Source of the DNA: Succinatimonas sp.
GTDB taxonomy: Bacteria; Pseudomonadota; Gammaproteobacteria; Enterobacterales; Succinivibrionaceae
NCBI GenBank assembly: GCA_022779845.1
Contig: JALEXT010000048.1
Location: forward strand, 1 to 34,167
DNA length: 34,167 nucleotides
Reading direction: 5' to 3'
Below are positions 8,443 to 19,070 of the stretch, in pieces. Numbering within the stretch: the stretch's first letter is position 1; the number at the start of each line of letters is the position of its first letter. The notes under the pieces were generated by a model. The model saw nothing but the letters and a program-made list of their open reading frames with translations. It ran no database searches and was not told where the DNA came from. The position numbers and the translations under genes are program-made.

Positions 8443-9378
8443 TTAGTTATTATGGCCGTCATCGGTGAAATGATCAGCATCGATGCCGTGAGCTTCGCAC
8501 AACTGACGCAACTGACGCATGGCCTCATTTTGGATCTGTCGTACACGTTCGCGCGTTAAACTTACCTTGGCACCGAGATCGTCCAAAGTCTCGACAGAGT
8601 CCCCGTTTAATCCGAAGCGGCCGGCCATGATCCGACGTTGCTTGGGAGGAAGGCTTCTAAACCAATTTTTAACAAAATTTACCGCCTCGTCACGGTATAT
8701 GGATCCTGCGGGAGTATCGGCTGAGGTATCAGGCAGGATCTCTGATAATGTCATGTCGCGTTCGTCGTCATGTCCGTTGCCGTTGTCCATCGAAACGGTA
8801 CCTTCAACCAAAGACAGCAAATGCCGCACATGCTCGACGTCGCTGCCGGCTTCCTTGGCTACCGCTCCTGCCGAAACTGAATCGGTATGCAATGTTTCCT
8901 GCAGACGTCTTTTGATCCGTAAAAAATTATTGAGTTCCTTGATCACATGCGAAGGCAGACGTACCAGCCGCGATTGCTTGGTTATGGCCAGTTCCACGGC
9001 CTGTCTTATCCACCAAGTAGCATAAGTTGAAAAACGAAAACCTTTGTCTGGATCAAATTTCTCTACGGCATGAATAAGTCCTAAATTGCCTTCCTCTATA
9101 AGATCGATAACCGGCACTCCCCTTGAGCGATACTCCTTGCAGATATTGACCACCAAACGCAAATTTGAAGTTACCAGAGTATCAAAGGCTTTCTTGTCAC
9201 CGTTATGGGCTCGTTTGGAAAGCTCCACTTCCTGTTCATGTGTCAGCAAACCATACGTACGTATGGATGAAAAATAAGCAGACAACAGATCAGAGCCGGA
9301 ACTTTTTGCCGTTGCATTTTTCTTCAGGCGGTTTTTGTCTTTTAACGATCCTTTTTTAACGTTTTCGTCTTTCATCAT
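8443..9378 (-). CDS. rpoS: RNA polymerase sigma factor RpoS-like
   Basis: A sigma-70 family factor of 311 residues with region 2 ([43 protein letters not shown]), region 3 and region 4 ([20 protein letters not shown]). The next gene upstream in the same operon is nlpD, the hallmark neighbour of rpoS, and the C-terminus resembles RpoS rather than RpoH or RpoD. It would direct stationary-phase and general stress transcription. In place of E. coli's acidic N-terminal region it has a lysine-rich leader of about 28 residues. The start is one of two tandem ATGs (9378, 9375); a TTG at 9381 is in frame but unlikely. In enterobacteria the main rpoS promoter lies inside nlpD; the 120 bases upstream here are inside or just after nlpD, so the same may hold. 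Confidence 0.88.
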   Translation of the reverse strand: MMKDENVKKGSLKDKNRLKKNATAKSSGSDLLSAYFSSIRTYGLLTHEQEVELSKRAHNGDKKAFDTLVTSNLRLVVNICKEYRSRGVPVIDLIEEGNLGLIHAVEKFDPDKGFRFSTYATWWIRQAVELAITKQSRLVRLPSHVIKELNNFLRIKRRLQETLHTDSVSAGAVAKEAGSDVEHVRHLLSLVEGTVSMDNGNGHDDERDMTLSEILPDTSADTPAGSIYRDEAVNFVKNWFRSLPPKQRRIMAGRFGLNGDSVETLDDLGAKVSLTRERVRQIQNEAMRQLRQLCEAHGIDADHFTDDGHNN

Positions 9379-9422
9379 CAACCCCCGCCTTCAGAATTAT
9401 CTATTGCATCATGTTCATCGCA

Positions 9423-10502
9423 TTATTTAGGCAGATACCCCAAAGGATTTACCGACTTACCCTTATAACGGATCTCAAAGTGCAACTGTACCGAACTTGA
9501 GTCGGTAGATCCCATCTTGGCAATTACCTGCCCTCGCTTGACTTTCTGGCCTTCTTTAACCAGCAGACTGTCATTATGAGCATAAGCAGAAAGGTACTCA
9601 TTATCATGATTTACGATAATAAGTTTTCCGTAACCGCGCAGAGCGCTTCCGGAATATACAACCTGTCCGTCGGCTGCCGACATAACGTTCTGCCCGCGAT
9701 TTCCGGCTATGTCTATACCTTTGTTGCCGTTTTCATTAAGGCTGAACCCGCGTACAACTTTGCCTTTTGCAGGCCACATCCATACCACTCCGCCTGCGGT
9801 ACGAGTTTTGCCTGAAACGATATTTACTGATGAAGACGGCGTCACCTGTTCATTCTCAGATGCAAGCGCTCCAGTATTGTCATTTCCTGCCACCGGTACT
9901 ACTTTTTGTTCGGTTTTTTCTACCTTACGTCCGGCATCGGGATCTTCCAACGTTAAATGTTGTCCAGGAACCAGTTTGTACGGATAACTTAAATTATTGA
10001 CCCTTACCAAGGCCGAAGGCGGCAGATTGTGAGCTTTTGCCACCGAAGTCAAAGTATCCCCTTTTTGCACGATATAACTGTTAGTATCCTGCAAAACAGT
10101 ACCTGACTGACCGTTACCGTTGATGTGAATTATCTGACCTACGTGAATATTGTACGGAGCTTCTATACCGTTTTCAGAAGCTAACGACTGGTAATTCTGC
10201 CCGTAACGAAATGCAATTGAAAACAAGGTATCGCCCTGCACCACCCGATAATCGGTACCGCCTGCGGGGGCGGTATTGCTGCCAAGCGGCTGCTCCTGAA
10301 ATTTTTTAGGCGCGACATTGACCGTACGTGTAGTTACTTTGGAAGATGCTGATGCTCTTCTTTGGGACACACGTGAATGGGTACTGCCGCTTCTGGCATC
10401 TTCAACGACGATATTGTTAGCGTAATTATCCGTATTGTTTGAAATACAACCGTTGAACAACAAGGCAGACAATACGACGATCGGAAGATAACAGCTTTTC
10501 AT
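9423..10502 (-). CDS. nlpD: Lipoprotein NlpD, amidase activator (LysM x2 + LytM)
   Basis: An outer-membrane lipoprotein that activates the septal amidase AmiC in daughter-cell separation. From the ATG at 10502 it has a short signal peptide ending LLFNG before a lipidated Cys (lipobox), so this start is chosen over an upstream ATG at 10529 that would overlap yqaA and lengthen the signal. Two LysM peptidoglycan-binding repeats follow (YRVVQGDTLFSIA; YIVQKGDTLTSVA), whereas E. coli NlpD has one. The C-terminal LytM/M23 domain begins GNKGIDIAG, without the catalytic His of active peptidases, as in E. coli NlpD, so it is an activator and not an enzyme. The start lies one base after the yqaA stop (TGAGATG). 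rpoS follows 44 bases later. Confidence 0.95.
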   Translation of the reverse strand: MKSCYLPIVVLSALLFNGCISNNTDNYANNIVVEDARSGSTHSRVSQRRASASSKVTTRTVNVAPKKFQEQPLGSNTAPAGGTDYRVVQGDTLFSIAFRYGQNYQSLASENGIEAPYNIHVGQIIHINGNGQSGTVLQDTNSYIVQKGDTLTSVAKAHNLPPSALVRVNNLSYPYKLVPGQHLTLEDPDAGRKVEKTEQKVVPVAGNDNTGALASENEQVTPSSSVNIVSGKTRTAGGVVWMWPAKGKVVRGFSLNENGNKGIDIAGNRGQNVMSAADGQVVYSGSALRGYGKLIIVNHDNEYLSAYAHNDSLLVKEGQKVKRGQVIAKMGSTDSSSVQLHFEIRYKGKSVNPLGYLPK

Positions 10503-10503
10503 C

Positions 10504-11142
10504 TCAGAAAATAATCTTATAAGCAACATAAACTACAATTATCAATACCATGGCCCATCCTACGACATCTATATAGCGTCTGATGGTTTTTTCCATCTTT
10601 TCTCCGCCGAAGTAAATGACTCCGGCCTCAAGGAAGAAGCGTAAACCGCGTCCTAAAAGCGATACCGGTATAAAGAAAAATACCGACAGCATTCCCGCGC
10701 TGCCGGTCTGCATCACACTTTCTGCTGCCATGACACCGCAAGTTAAAGCAATGATCTTAAAAGGTATGGGCGTAAATGCACCGATGAAGATCATCAAAAT
10801 TCCGTATTGCAATGCAAACCATCCGCGTACTGTGGCTACGGCCTGCTCCTGTCCTAACCAGATTATGAAATTCTTAACATAAGGATCGTAAAGAAAATAA
10901 CCGAGATAATAGCCGCATATTGCTCCCAAAACCGATGATAAAACTGCGGCAAAAGCATAGAACCATGCCCTGTGCGGACGGGCAAGACACATGGGAGCTA
11001 ACATTACATCAGGTGGAATGGGCCAAAAAATCGATTCAATGACGCTGTTGATGCATAAAAACCATACGGCCTGAGGATGTCCGGCCAATTTTATGCACAA
11101 TTCGTACATACGCGAAAATACGCCCAAAAACCTCACCGCCAT
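10504..11142 (-). CDS. yqaA: YqaA family (DedA/VTT-like) membrane protein
   Basis: A 212-residue polytopic inner-membrane protein of the SNARE-associated/VTT (DedA-related) superfamily. Hydrophobic segments lie at about 25-45, 60-85, 115-135, 145-165 and 190-212. The loop motifs PIPPDVMLAPM and FTPIPFKIIALTCG match the conserved re-entrant regions of YqaA proteins. DedA members are linked to polyprenyl-phosphate or phospholipid flipping and envelope homeostasis; the substrate here is unknown. In several gammaproteobacteria yqaA sits beside nlpD-rpoS, which supports the name. Its ATG abuts the ispF stop (TAAATG), so the genes are probably coupled. ATG at 11109 is a possible alternative start. 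Confidence 0.85.
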   Translation of the reverse strand: MAVRFLGVFSRMYELCIKLAGHPQAVWFLCINSVIESIFWPIPPDVMLAPMCLARPHRAWFYAFAAVLSSVLGAICGYYLGYFLYDPYVKNFIIWLGQEQAVATVRGWFALQYGILMIFIGAFTPIPFKIIALTCGVMAAESVMQTGSAGMLSVFFFIPVSLLGRGLRFFLEAGVIYFGGEKMEKTIRRYIDVVGWAMVLIIVVYVAYKIIF

Positions 11143-11631
11143 TTAATGCTCCGTAACAGTCAACGATTCTAAAAGACACACGGCTTCAACTGCTATTCCC
11201 TCGGCCCGACCGGTAAACCCGAGCTTTTCCGTGGTGGTGGCCTTAATGCTTACGCGATCTAAGGCAACGTTCAAATCAGATGCCACGTTTTTACGCATTT
11301 GTTCCTCATAAGCAGCCATTTTAGGGGCCTGAGCAATGATCGTAGCATCCACGTTAACCGCGACATAGCCGTGAGCGCGGCATTTTTTCACAACATCGCG
11401 CAACAGAATACGACTGTCGATATTCAGAAATTCAGGATCGTGATCAGGATAAAAATGACCGATGTCGCCCAAAGCCAGCGCTCCGAGCAGGGCATCGGCT
11501 ATGGCATGCAACACTACATCGCCGTCTGAGTGGGCAAGCAGCCCGTTTTTATAAGGAACTTTGACGCCACCTAAAATACACGGTCCTTCTCCGCCGAAAC
11601 GATGCACGTCAAATCCGTGTCCTATCCTCAT
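11143..11631 (-). CDS. ispF: 2-C-methyl-D-erythritol 2,4-cyclodiphosphate synthase
   Basis: IspF, the fifth MEP-pathway enzyme, converts CDP-ME-2-phosphate to the cyclodiphosphate with release of CMP. The zinc-binding D-x-H is seen in [13 protein letters not shown], followed by [28 protein letters not shown] and the trimer cavity motif [13 protein letters not shown]. Length (162) is normal. Two ATGs (11634, 11631) overlap the ispD stop. The second is preferred because AGGTG lies 7 bases before it and because IspF proteins start [10 protein letters not shown]. The junction is TGATG with ispD, giving a natural ispD-ispF pair for successive pathway steps. Confidence 0.97.
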   Translation of the reverse strand: MRIGHGFDVHRFGGEGPCILGGVKVPYKNGLLAHSDGDVVLHAIADALLGALALGDIGHFYPDHDPEFLNIDSRILLRDVVKKCRAHGYVAVNVDATIIAQAPKMAAYEEQMRKNVASDLNVALDRVSIKATTTEKLGFTGRAEGIAVEAVCLLESLTVTEH

Positions 11632-12329
11632 CATAATTCACCTTTGTATTGCAACAATGCCTTAGCCATCAAAAGATCCTCAGGGGTGGTCAGCTTGAAA
11701 TTGGGATCAAAACTTGAAACCAGCACCGGAGTTTTTCCTGAAATTTCAAGAGCGGAAGCCTCGTCGGTAACCGTGAGCCCCTGCTGTTTGGCAAGATCCA
11801 GACTGTTTACCAACATTTCCCTTTCAAACATCTGCGGCGTCAAAGCCCGCCACAAATCATGACGAGGCACGGTGGAAATACTTGTGTAAAGATCCTCTGA
11901 CACTTCCTTAGATTTTTTTACCGTATCTGCCACAGGACATGCCAACAAAGCTCCGCTCTTACTGGCAAAGGCCGCTTTTTTCAGGTTCTCAAGATCTCTT
12001 TTTGACAGCAAAGGCCTGGCTGCATCATGTACAAGCACATAATCGGTACGGCTTAGCGAAAGTGCATTGCGCACGCTGTCACAACGTTCTTTGCCTCCCG
12101 GTGCTTTGATTATTTTCGGATGCTTTGCCAAAGATAAAGCATCAAATACGTCATCATCCGGACTTAATGCCACGATGACGTGTTCTATTGAGGGATCGTT
12201 CAGAAAAATCGCACAACTGCGCTCAAGCACAGTCATACGACCCAATTTAAGATACTGTTTGGGAAGCGTCGCTCCCATGCGTCTGCCGACGCCTGCTGCG
12301 GGGATCACCGCATCAATTAGCTTGGTCAT
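11631..12329 (-). CDS. ispD: 2-C-methyl-D-erythritol 4-phosphate cytidylyltransferase
   Basis: IspD (232 residues) transfers CMP from CTP to MEP, the third MEP-pathway step. The CTP-binding glycine-rich loop [18 protein letters not shown] is at the N-terminus. [13 protein letters not shown] and [11 protein letters not shown] are also family motifs, and the C-terminus carries TDEASALE and the K-x-TTPEDL motif. It follows ftsB by 25 bases and overlaps ispF by one base. The operon order ftsB-ispD-ispF is typical of gammaproteobacteria. The missing downstream truD, surE and pcm are noted separately. Confidence 0.97.
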   Translation of the reverse strand: MTKLIDAVIPAAGVGRRMGATLPKQYLKLGRMTVLERSCAIFLNDPSIEHVIVALSPDDDVFDALSLAKHPKIIKAPGGKERCDSVRNALSLSRTDYVLVHDAARPLLSKRDLENLKKAAFASKSGALLACPVADTVKKSKEVSEDLYTSISTVPRHDLWRALTPQMFEREMLVNSLDLAKQQGLTVTDEASALEISGKTPVLVSSFDPNFKLTTPEDLLMAKALLQYKGEL

Positions 12330-12354
12330 TACGACTTGGCATTTCCTTTAAGGA

Positions 12355-12651
12355 TCACCTTTTAGAGGAAGTTGCAGGTATTGGCTCAATCACTCGATAA
12401 AAGGTTTCACCCTGTTTGATCATACCCAACTCATCGCGGGCCAATTCTTCAACGGTCAGCATATCCTGATTGAGATCGGCGATCTCATCCTGCACCGCCT
12501 GATTGCGCAATGTAAGTTTCTCCGCCTTTAGCCTGGCCTCTTTAACCTGTACTGACAGCGTACGGTACTGAGCAATGCCGTTGCGACCAAACCACAGATC
12601 ATAGGATAAACATCCTATGATCACGATCATAACCAGCGACAGAAACTTCAT
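12355..12651 (-). CDS. ftsB: Cell division protein FtsB
   Basis: A small bitopic division protein of about 98 residues that joins FtsL and FtsQ at the septum to activate FtsWI. One N-terminal transmembrane helix (about residues 2-19) is followed by a 'DLWFGRNGIAQYRTL' juxtamembrane stretch typical of FtsB. A coiled coil (about 30-65) and the 'ELARDELGMIKQGETFYRV' motif, close to the family ARNELGMVKPGETFYRL, follow. ATG 12651 is preferred over a TTG two codons upstream. It begins the ftsB-ispD-ispF-yqaA-nlpD-rpoS run and lies just after the pyrG terminator, so a promoter must lie in the short gap or readthrough occurs. Confidence 0.93.
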   Translation of the reverse strand: MKFLSLVMIVIIGCLSYDLWFGRNGIAQYRTLSVQVKEARLKAEKLTLRNQAVQDEIADLNQDMLTVEELARDELGMIKQGETFYRVIEPIPATSSKR

Positions 12652-12671
12652 ATGCAATACGCGGAGTTCGG

Positions 12672-12702
12672 CAAAAGATCCCCCGGAACATTGCCGGGGG
12701 AG
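12672..12702 (-). terminator. Rho-independent terminator after pyrG
   Basis: On the minus strand a strong GC stem (TCCCCCGG / CCGGGGGA, seven-base loop) is followed by TCTTTTG. It begins a few bases after the pyrG stop and separates pyrG from ftsB. Confidence 0.85.
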
Positions 12703-12707
12703 CGTTT

Positions 12708-14474
<1,767 letters not shown>

Positions 14475-14514
14475 TCAAAAAAGGAAAGATTGATCTTCTT
14501 CTTACAAGTCAAAA

Positions 14515-14523
14515 AGTATAACA
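14515..14523 (-). promoter_or_regulatory. Candidate extended -10 promoter of pyrG
   Basis: On the minus strand TGT directly precedes TATACT (14520-14515), an extended -10 pattern. No good -35 is visible 17 bases upstream. It would give a leader of roughly 125 bases. Confidence 0.35.
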
Positions 14524-14609
14524 CAGCCTGCAGGATCATGCCCCGAAAGCCTCGTGACGCATGACGCACTTTGCAAACTGCGCAGTTTAAATTTTAAGAC
14601 GGCCGACCG

Positions 14610-16865
14610 CTACATTCTTTCTACGGCCGTAACTTTTGGCAATGCGGCTATTTTCACTCTTATACGCTCAAACACAGCAATATCCGGTACCAAAATGTCG
14701 ACATCGATAATGCTGATCATCTTCTGTCTTTCAACTCTGGATCTTACCCCGGCAATATTCAGACGATCATTGGCAATAAGCGTGGTTACGTCGCGCAGGA
14801 ATCCCGGGTAATCCTGCCCCACGATATGCATGGTAACCGTGTACGAAGAATTGCGTACGTTACCCCACTGCGCTGCTATCACGCGCTCGGGCTCTGCGGC
14901 GGCTAATTTCTTTAATTGCTCGCAATCTCTGCGATGAACTGAGACTCCCCTGCCTTTGGTGATAAAACCTACAATCTCATCTCCAGGGACCGGCTGGCAG
15001 CATCTTGACACGTGCGTAAGCAGATTGTCCATGCCGTCGACAGTAACCGCACCCGAAGCCTGACGAGTTTTAATCCCGGCCTGATTGCGCCCCTTTTCCT
15101 CAAGTTTGCTTCTGATGAGATCATCACTTTCTTCATGCTCGGCACGACCGCTTTTTTCTTCAAGGAAAGAAGCAACGGCAGATACTCCGGTATCTCCTGC
15201 GCCAATGGATGCATAAATATCGTCGGCTTTTTTTACATTAAAACGACTAAGATTCTGATTTAACAGTGCGGTGATCTGATCTTTATTCAAAGGCAACGAA
15301 CGTTTCTGACATTCCAAAGCCAGCTGTTCGGCACCTGCTTCACGATTGCGACCGTAATCCACCTTGCGGAAATATGCCTGAACTTTGGCACGGGCTTTTG
15401 ATGTTTTTAAAAAACCGTTTTCAGGATTCAGCCAGTCTCGTGACGGATTAGGATTTTTCTGAGTAATGATCTCTACCGTTTCATCAGTATGCAAATGATA
15501 GGTAAACGGGACAATGCGTCCGTTGACTTTTGCACCGATGCAACGGTGTCCCACCATGGTATGCACCTGATAGGCAAAATCCAAAGGAGTGGCACCGTTT
15601 GGCAGATCGAGCACTTCTCCTGCCGGAGTGAACACATAAACCCGATCTTCAAATACCTGGTTGCGGAATTTTTCCATGAGCGTGCCGGATTCAACGAGAT
15701 CGTCTCTCCAGGCCAAAAGCTTGCGCAGCCAATTGATGCGTTGCTCCACTCCCGAGCTCTGTCCTGCTCCTTCCTTATATTTCCAATGTGCCGCCACGCC
15801 CAATTCTGCCGTGTTGTGCATGTTGCGCGTTCTGATCTGAATTTCAACGGTTTTATCACCGTCTCCCAATACCACGGTATGAATGGATTGATAACCGTTG
15901 GCCTTGGGGTTGGCGATGTAATCGTCAAATTCGCTTTGCAGATGTTTCCATCTTGAGTGCACTATAGCCAAAGCCGCATAGCAATCTGAGATCTTGTCGA
16001 CGATCACCCGCACGGCTCTGATGTCATAGAGCTGATTGAAATTAAGATGCTTGCGTTGCATCTTGCGCCAGATACTGTAGATATGTTTGGGACGACCGTA
16101 AACTTCACAATTCATTCCTTCATTTTTTAACAATGAAGAAAGTTCCCCGACGAAATTTTCTATATAGGCTTCGCGATCTACGCGACGTTCACCCAGATCG
16201 CGGGCTATTTCCTTATATTCCTGCTTATGCAGAAAACGAAAAGCCAGATCTTCAAGCTCCCACTTAAGCTGACCTATTCCCAAACGGTTGGCAAGAGGAG
16301 CATAGATATTCGCAACTTCATTGGCTATGGCCTGCTGAGTGGCATCGTCGGCATATTTTGCCGCACGGATCACGGCTATGCGTTCGCCGAGCTTTATTAC
16401 AACTGCACGAACGTCCTCAATCATCGCCAGCATCATGCGTCTTACTCTGTCGACTTTGGTTTCGTCTATACCGCTTACTCCAACGGTATGCAGGAAACGA
16501 ATTGCCTCCATATCACGCACGTTCATGAGCAGTTTCTGAGCTTCCGGTCCGAAATGCTCTCCGACTTCCGCTGCGGTGATATAACCGTTTTCAAAAGCCG
16601 GATAAATGATGCTCACTCTAAGCGAAAGCATATCCATGTTAAGCATCATTATGGCTGAGACAATTTCAGCAGACAGCTTTAAAAAGTTTTCGCGATCACG
16701 TTCGACGTCGGCATCCTTGAGTTTTTTTTCCTTTTCCTCAAGACAGGCAACCACGAAATCATAAGTTTCGTGCAACTGCTGCTTTTCATCTTCATCAAGT
16801 TTCAGACCGTCAAGCCAATTCTTAAAATTAAACGATGCTTCATGAGTGGTTCTGATGGCTACCAT
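14610..16865 (-). CDS. relA: (p)ppGpp synthetase RelA (monofunctional)
   Basis: A 751-residue ribosome-associated alarmone synthetase (E. coli RelA 744), activated by uncharged tRNA. The N-terminal half keeps the fold but lacks the HD-x-ED hydrolase motif (the region reads YPAFENGYI). The synthetase domain carries GRPKHIYSIWRKMQRKHL, YDIRAVRVIV and the acidic EFDDYIANPKANGYQSIHT motif at about residue 312, characteristic of synthetase-only RelA. A TGS domain (VYVFTPAGEVLDLPNGATPLDFAY), the zinc-finger-like region (SRCCQPVPGDEIVGF) and a C-terminal ACT/RRM complete it. relA follows rlmD by 96 bases, which is also the E. coli neighbourhood (relA-rlmD). Confidence 0.97.
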   Translation of the reverse strand: MVAIRTTHEASFNFKNWLDGLKLDEDEKQQLHETYDFVVACLEEKEKKLKDADVERDRENFLKLSAEIVSAIMMLNMDMLSLRVSIIYPAFENGYITAAEVGEHFGPEAQKLLMNVRDMEAIRFLHTVGVSGIDETKVDRVRRMMLAMIEDVRAVVIKLGERIAVIRAAKYADDATQQAIANEVANIYAPLANRLGIGQLKWELEDLAFRFLHKQEYKEIARDLGERRVDREAYIENFVGELSSLLKNEGMNCEVYGRPKHIYSIWRKMQRKHLNFNQLYDIRAVRVIVDKISDCYAALAIVHSRWKHLQSEFDDYIANPKANGYQSIHTVVLGDGDKTVEIQIRTRNMHNTAELGVAAHWKYKEGAGQSSGVEQRINWLRKLLAWRDDLVESGTLMEKFRNQVFEDRVYVFTPAGEVLDLPNGATPLDFAYQVHTMVGHRCIGAKVNGRIVPFTYHLHTDETVEIITQKNPNPSRDWLNPENGFLKTSKARAKVQAYFRKVDYGRNREAGAEQLALECQKRSLPLNKDQITALLNQNLSRFNVKKADDIYASIGAGDTGVSAVASFLEEKSGRAEHEESDDLIRSKLEEKGRNQAGIKTRQASGAVTVDGMDNLLTHVSRCCQPVPGDEIVGFITKGRGVSVHRRDCEQLKKLAAAEPERVIAAQWGNVRNSSYTVTMHIVGQDYPGFLRDVTTLIANDRLNIAGVRSRVERQKMISIIDVDILVPDIAVFERIRVKIAALPKVTAVERM

Positions 16866-16961
16866 AGCTTTCGCCCCGTACGCTTAAAACTCAAATTCTT
16901 CCAGTATTTTGGATACAGTCTGAAAATTCTAACAAACTAATGCTCCATGGCGTTATATAGT

Positions 16962-18332
16962 TCAGGCTTTTGCTTTCTTTTTGCAAGTTTCCAACACAAA
17001 CAGACATTCAATATGTGCAGTGCGCGGGAACATGTCAAAAGCGCCCCAAGAGGAGATCTCGTAGCCTGAATTAAGAAAAGTTTTAAGATCACGTACGGCT
17101 GCAAGCGGATTGCAGGATATGAGTACTACTTTACTCACTTTCTGCTTGGCTATATACGCTCCTGCTCGTACTGCTCCTGAGCGCCCGGGATCCATTACTG
17201 CGGCATCGTAACCGTCTTTGGCAAAGCTCATGGCTTCAAACGGAGCTTCCAAATCAGCCGCGGCAAAACGAGCAGGCAACGCATTGTTTTGTGCATTGCG
17301 CATGCCTTTTTCGGTCATGGCACGAACTATGTCAACACCGACGCAATGAGCACCGGCCTTGGCTATCGGTAAGGTAAAATTTCCCAATCCGCAGAAAAGA
17401 TCGATGACTTTCATGCCGGGTTTTATTTCAAGCGATTCCAAAACGCGTGCTACCATCCTGGCATTTACATCGGCATTGATCTGAACAAAAGAAGTTGTAT
17501 CACAGGAAATTTTAATCCCATCAACCTCGATAAAGAGCTCTCTGTCAAATCCTGACACGATCCTCTCCCGCAGTTTTTCGCTTCTGTCGGTACCGAGTTT
17601 TTCGACGTAGGGTTCCTGTACGCTTATCTTGGCATCAAGTTCCGAAGCCAGCTGTTCCAAAATACACTCATCCTTTGCAGGCAGATCGCAAACAAGTCGC
17701 AATGAGATCCCCAACGCGCCGTCGCTGTCTAAGAGTTCAACATGTCCTATGCGGCTGCGGCACGACAATTGATCAAGATATTTCAAAAGTGCAGGTAAAG
17801 CCGCATTCAGTCTGTCGGTAAACACCTCACATTTTTCTATCGCACACAGTTGATTGGAACGCTCTGAGCGAAATCCTATGCGCATCAGTCCGTGATCTAC
17901 GCGTACTGACAGTCGGCAGGCTCTGCGGTAACCGGTGCTTTTGGACAACTCGGCAAACTTAGGATCCGGCAATTCAACTTTCAGCTGGCGGGCAAACAGT
18001 CTGCGCACTCCCTGAATTTTGGCCTCAAAAGCTGTTTTGGGTTCTATGTGCGCAAGAGGACATCCGCCGCAATTTTTCGCATAAACGCAATTTACCTCGC
18101 GTCTTGCTAAAGAGGCTTTCAACAATTTGATGATCTTTGCCGTTCCGATATTGTCTTTAACCGACAAAGGCTGCACTCTGGCACATTCCCCTGTGATCAT
18201 TCCGTCCACGAAGAAAACCTTGTCGTTATGGCGACCTACTCCGCGGCCTTTCAAATCAAGAGAAGTACACTCAAGTTCAAAAGCTCTGCGATCAAATGTT
18301 TTTTTCTTATTTTCTTTGTAAAAAGCTACCAT
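16962..18332 (-). CDS. rlmD: 23S rRNA (uracil-1939-C5)-methyltransferase RlmD
   Basis: A 456-residue RlmD/RumA (E. coli 433) that makes m5U1939 in 23S rRNA using SAM. The N-terminal TRAM RNA-binding domain (SLDLKGRGVGRHNDKVFFVDG) precedes the [4Fe-4S] ligands Cys82, Cys88 and Cys91 (C-x5-C-x2-C); a fourth Cys near 168 is expected. SAM motifs include DLFCGLGNFTLPIA, with the FVQIN-type substrate motif before them. The catalytic Cys is at about 407 in LISCNPLAAVRDL. AGGA stands 6 bases before the ATG. It starts 21 bases after the recO stop, so it is probably the last gene of the lepB-rnc-era-recO-rlmD run. Confidence 0.96.
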   Translation of the reverse strand: MVAFYKENKKKTFDRRAFELECTSLDLKGRGVGRHNDKVFFVDGMITGECARVQPLSVKDNIGTAKIIKLLKASLARREVNCVYAKNCGGCPLAHIEPKTAFEAKIQGVRRLFARQLKVELPDPKFAELSKSTGYRRACRLSVRVDHGLMRIGFRSERSNQLCAIEKCEVFTDRLNAALPALLKYLDQLSCRSRIGHVELLDSDGALGISLRLVCDLPAKDECILEQLASELDAKISVQEPYVEKLGTDRSEKLRERIVSGFDRELFIEVDGIKISCDTTSFVQINADVNARMVARVLESLEIKPGMKVIDLFCGLGNFTLPIAKAGAHCVGVDIVRAMTEKGMRNAQNNALPARFAAADLEAPFEAMSFAKDGYDAAVMDPGRSGAVRAGAYIAKQKVSKVVLISCNPLAAVRDLKTFLNSGYEISSWGAFDMFPRTAHIECLFVLETCKKKAKA

Positions 18333-18353
18333 GAAACATCCTGTACCGTTCGT

Positions 18354-19070
18354 CTAGGCAGTTTGTCTGATAAAGTCCGAATAAAGTTCCCTGCTTTTTA
18401 ACTTTCTGTCACCTAATAATTGCGACAGCACCCTGCCGTTTATAAATTTAAGCATGCGCAGTGCGGCAGGAGAAAAAGTTTTATTTTCGGCAAACTCGTT
18501 AAGTACCGCTCCGCTTATAAGACCGTCCGTATCGTCAGTGCCCGAGATAAAACCGTCTTCAACGCTGTAAACATAAAAAGCGCCCGGATCCCATTTTCCG
18601 CTCGGAGAACGAAAATCAGGAGCATAACCTAAATTTTCCAAAAGATTTAGTTCAAAATCCCGTAAGGAATGTTCAACTTCTGCGGAATTCTGTGAACTTT
18701 CCAATGTTTTAAGGGTACGCATATAGGCTGCCAGAAGTTTGGGAGAACCGTCTTCATCACGGTAAAGGTAATAAAGAAGTTCGTTTAAGTATTCAGCACA
18801 AAAAAGCATGGGAACCTTAAGCTGAATAAGCTTACCGCAACGTTTGGCATCCTTCAGGGTCAAAAGTTCGGATCTGCCTTTTAACAAAACAAAACGCAAA
18901 GGAACAAAAGGTTGTAATGCAGCCTTCAAACCATACAGATCTTTTTTTCCGAAATTGGCAACGGCTCCCACCCTACCGTGATTTACCGTAAAAAGTTCAA
19001 GCAACAGCGAACGTTCTTTAAAGGTCCTGCTGTGAATAATATATCCGGAATCTTCAAATTCCGATGACAT
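18354..19070 (-). CDS. recO: DNA repair protein RecO
   Basis: A 238-residue RecO, which with RecR loads RecA onto SSB-coated gaps in the RecF pathway. It has an N-terminal OB-fold (GYIIHSRTFKERSLLLELFT; GRVGAVANFGKKD) followed by a helical domain (CAEYLNELLYYL; LRDFELNLLENLGYAPDF). The zinc-binding cysteines of some RecO proteins are absent, as in E. coli. The ATG overlaps the era stop by one base (TGATG); a GTG one codon earlier is possible but weaker. In E. coli pdxJ and acpS follow recO; here rlmD does. Confidence 0.94.
   Translation of the reverse strand: MSSEFEDSGYIIHSRTFKERSLLLELFTVNHGRVGAVANFGKKDLYGLKAALQPFVPLRFVLLKGRSELLTLKDAKRCGKLIQLKVPMLFCAEYLNELLYYLYRDEDGSPKLLAAYMRTLKTLESSQNSAEVEHSLRDFELNLLENLGYAPDFRSPSGKWDPGAFYVYSVEDGFISGTDDTDGLISGAVLNEFAENKTFSPAALRMLKFINGRVLSQLLGDRKLKSRELYSDFIRQTA

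Noticed and set aside
9379..9381. TTG start for rpoS
   Set aside because: Two tandem ATGs follow immediately in frame, and are far more probable starts.
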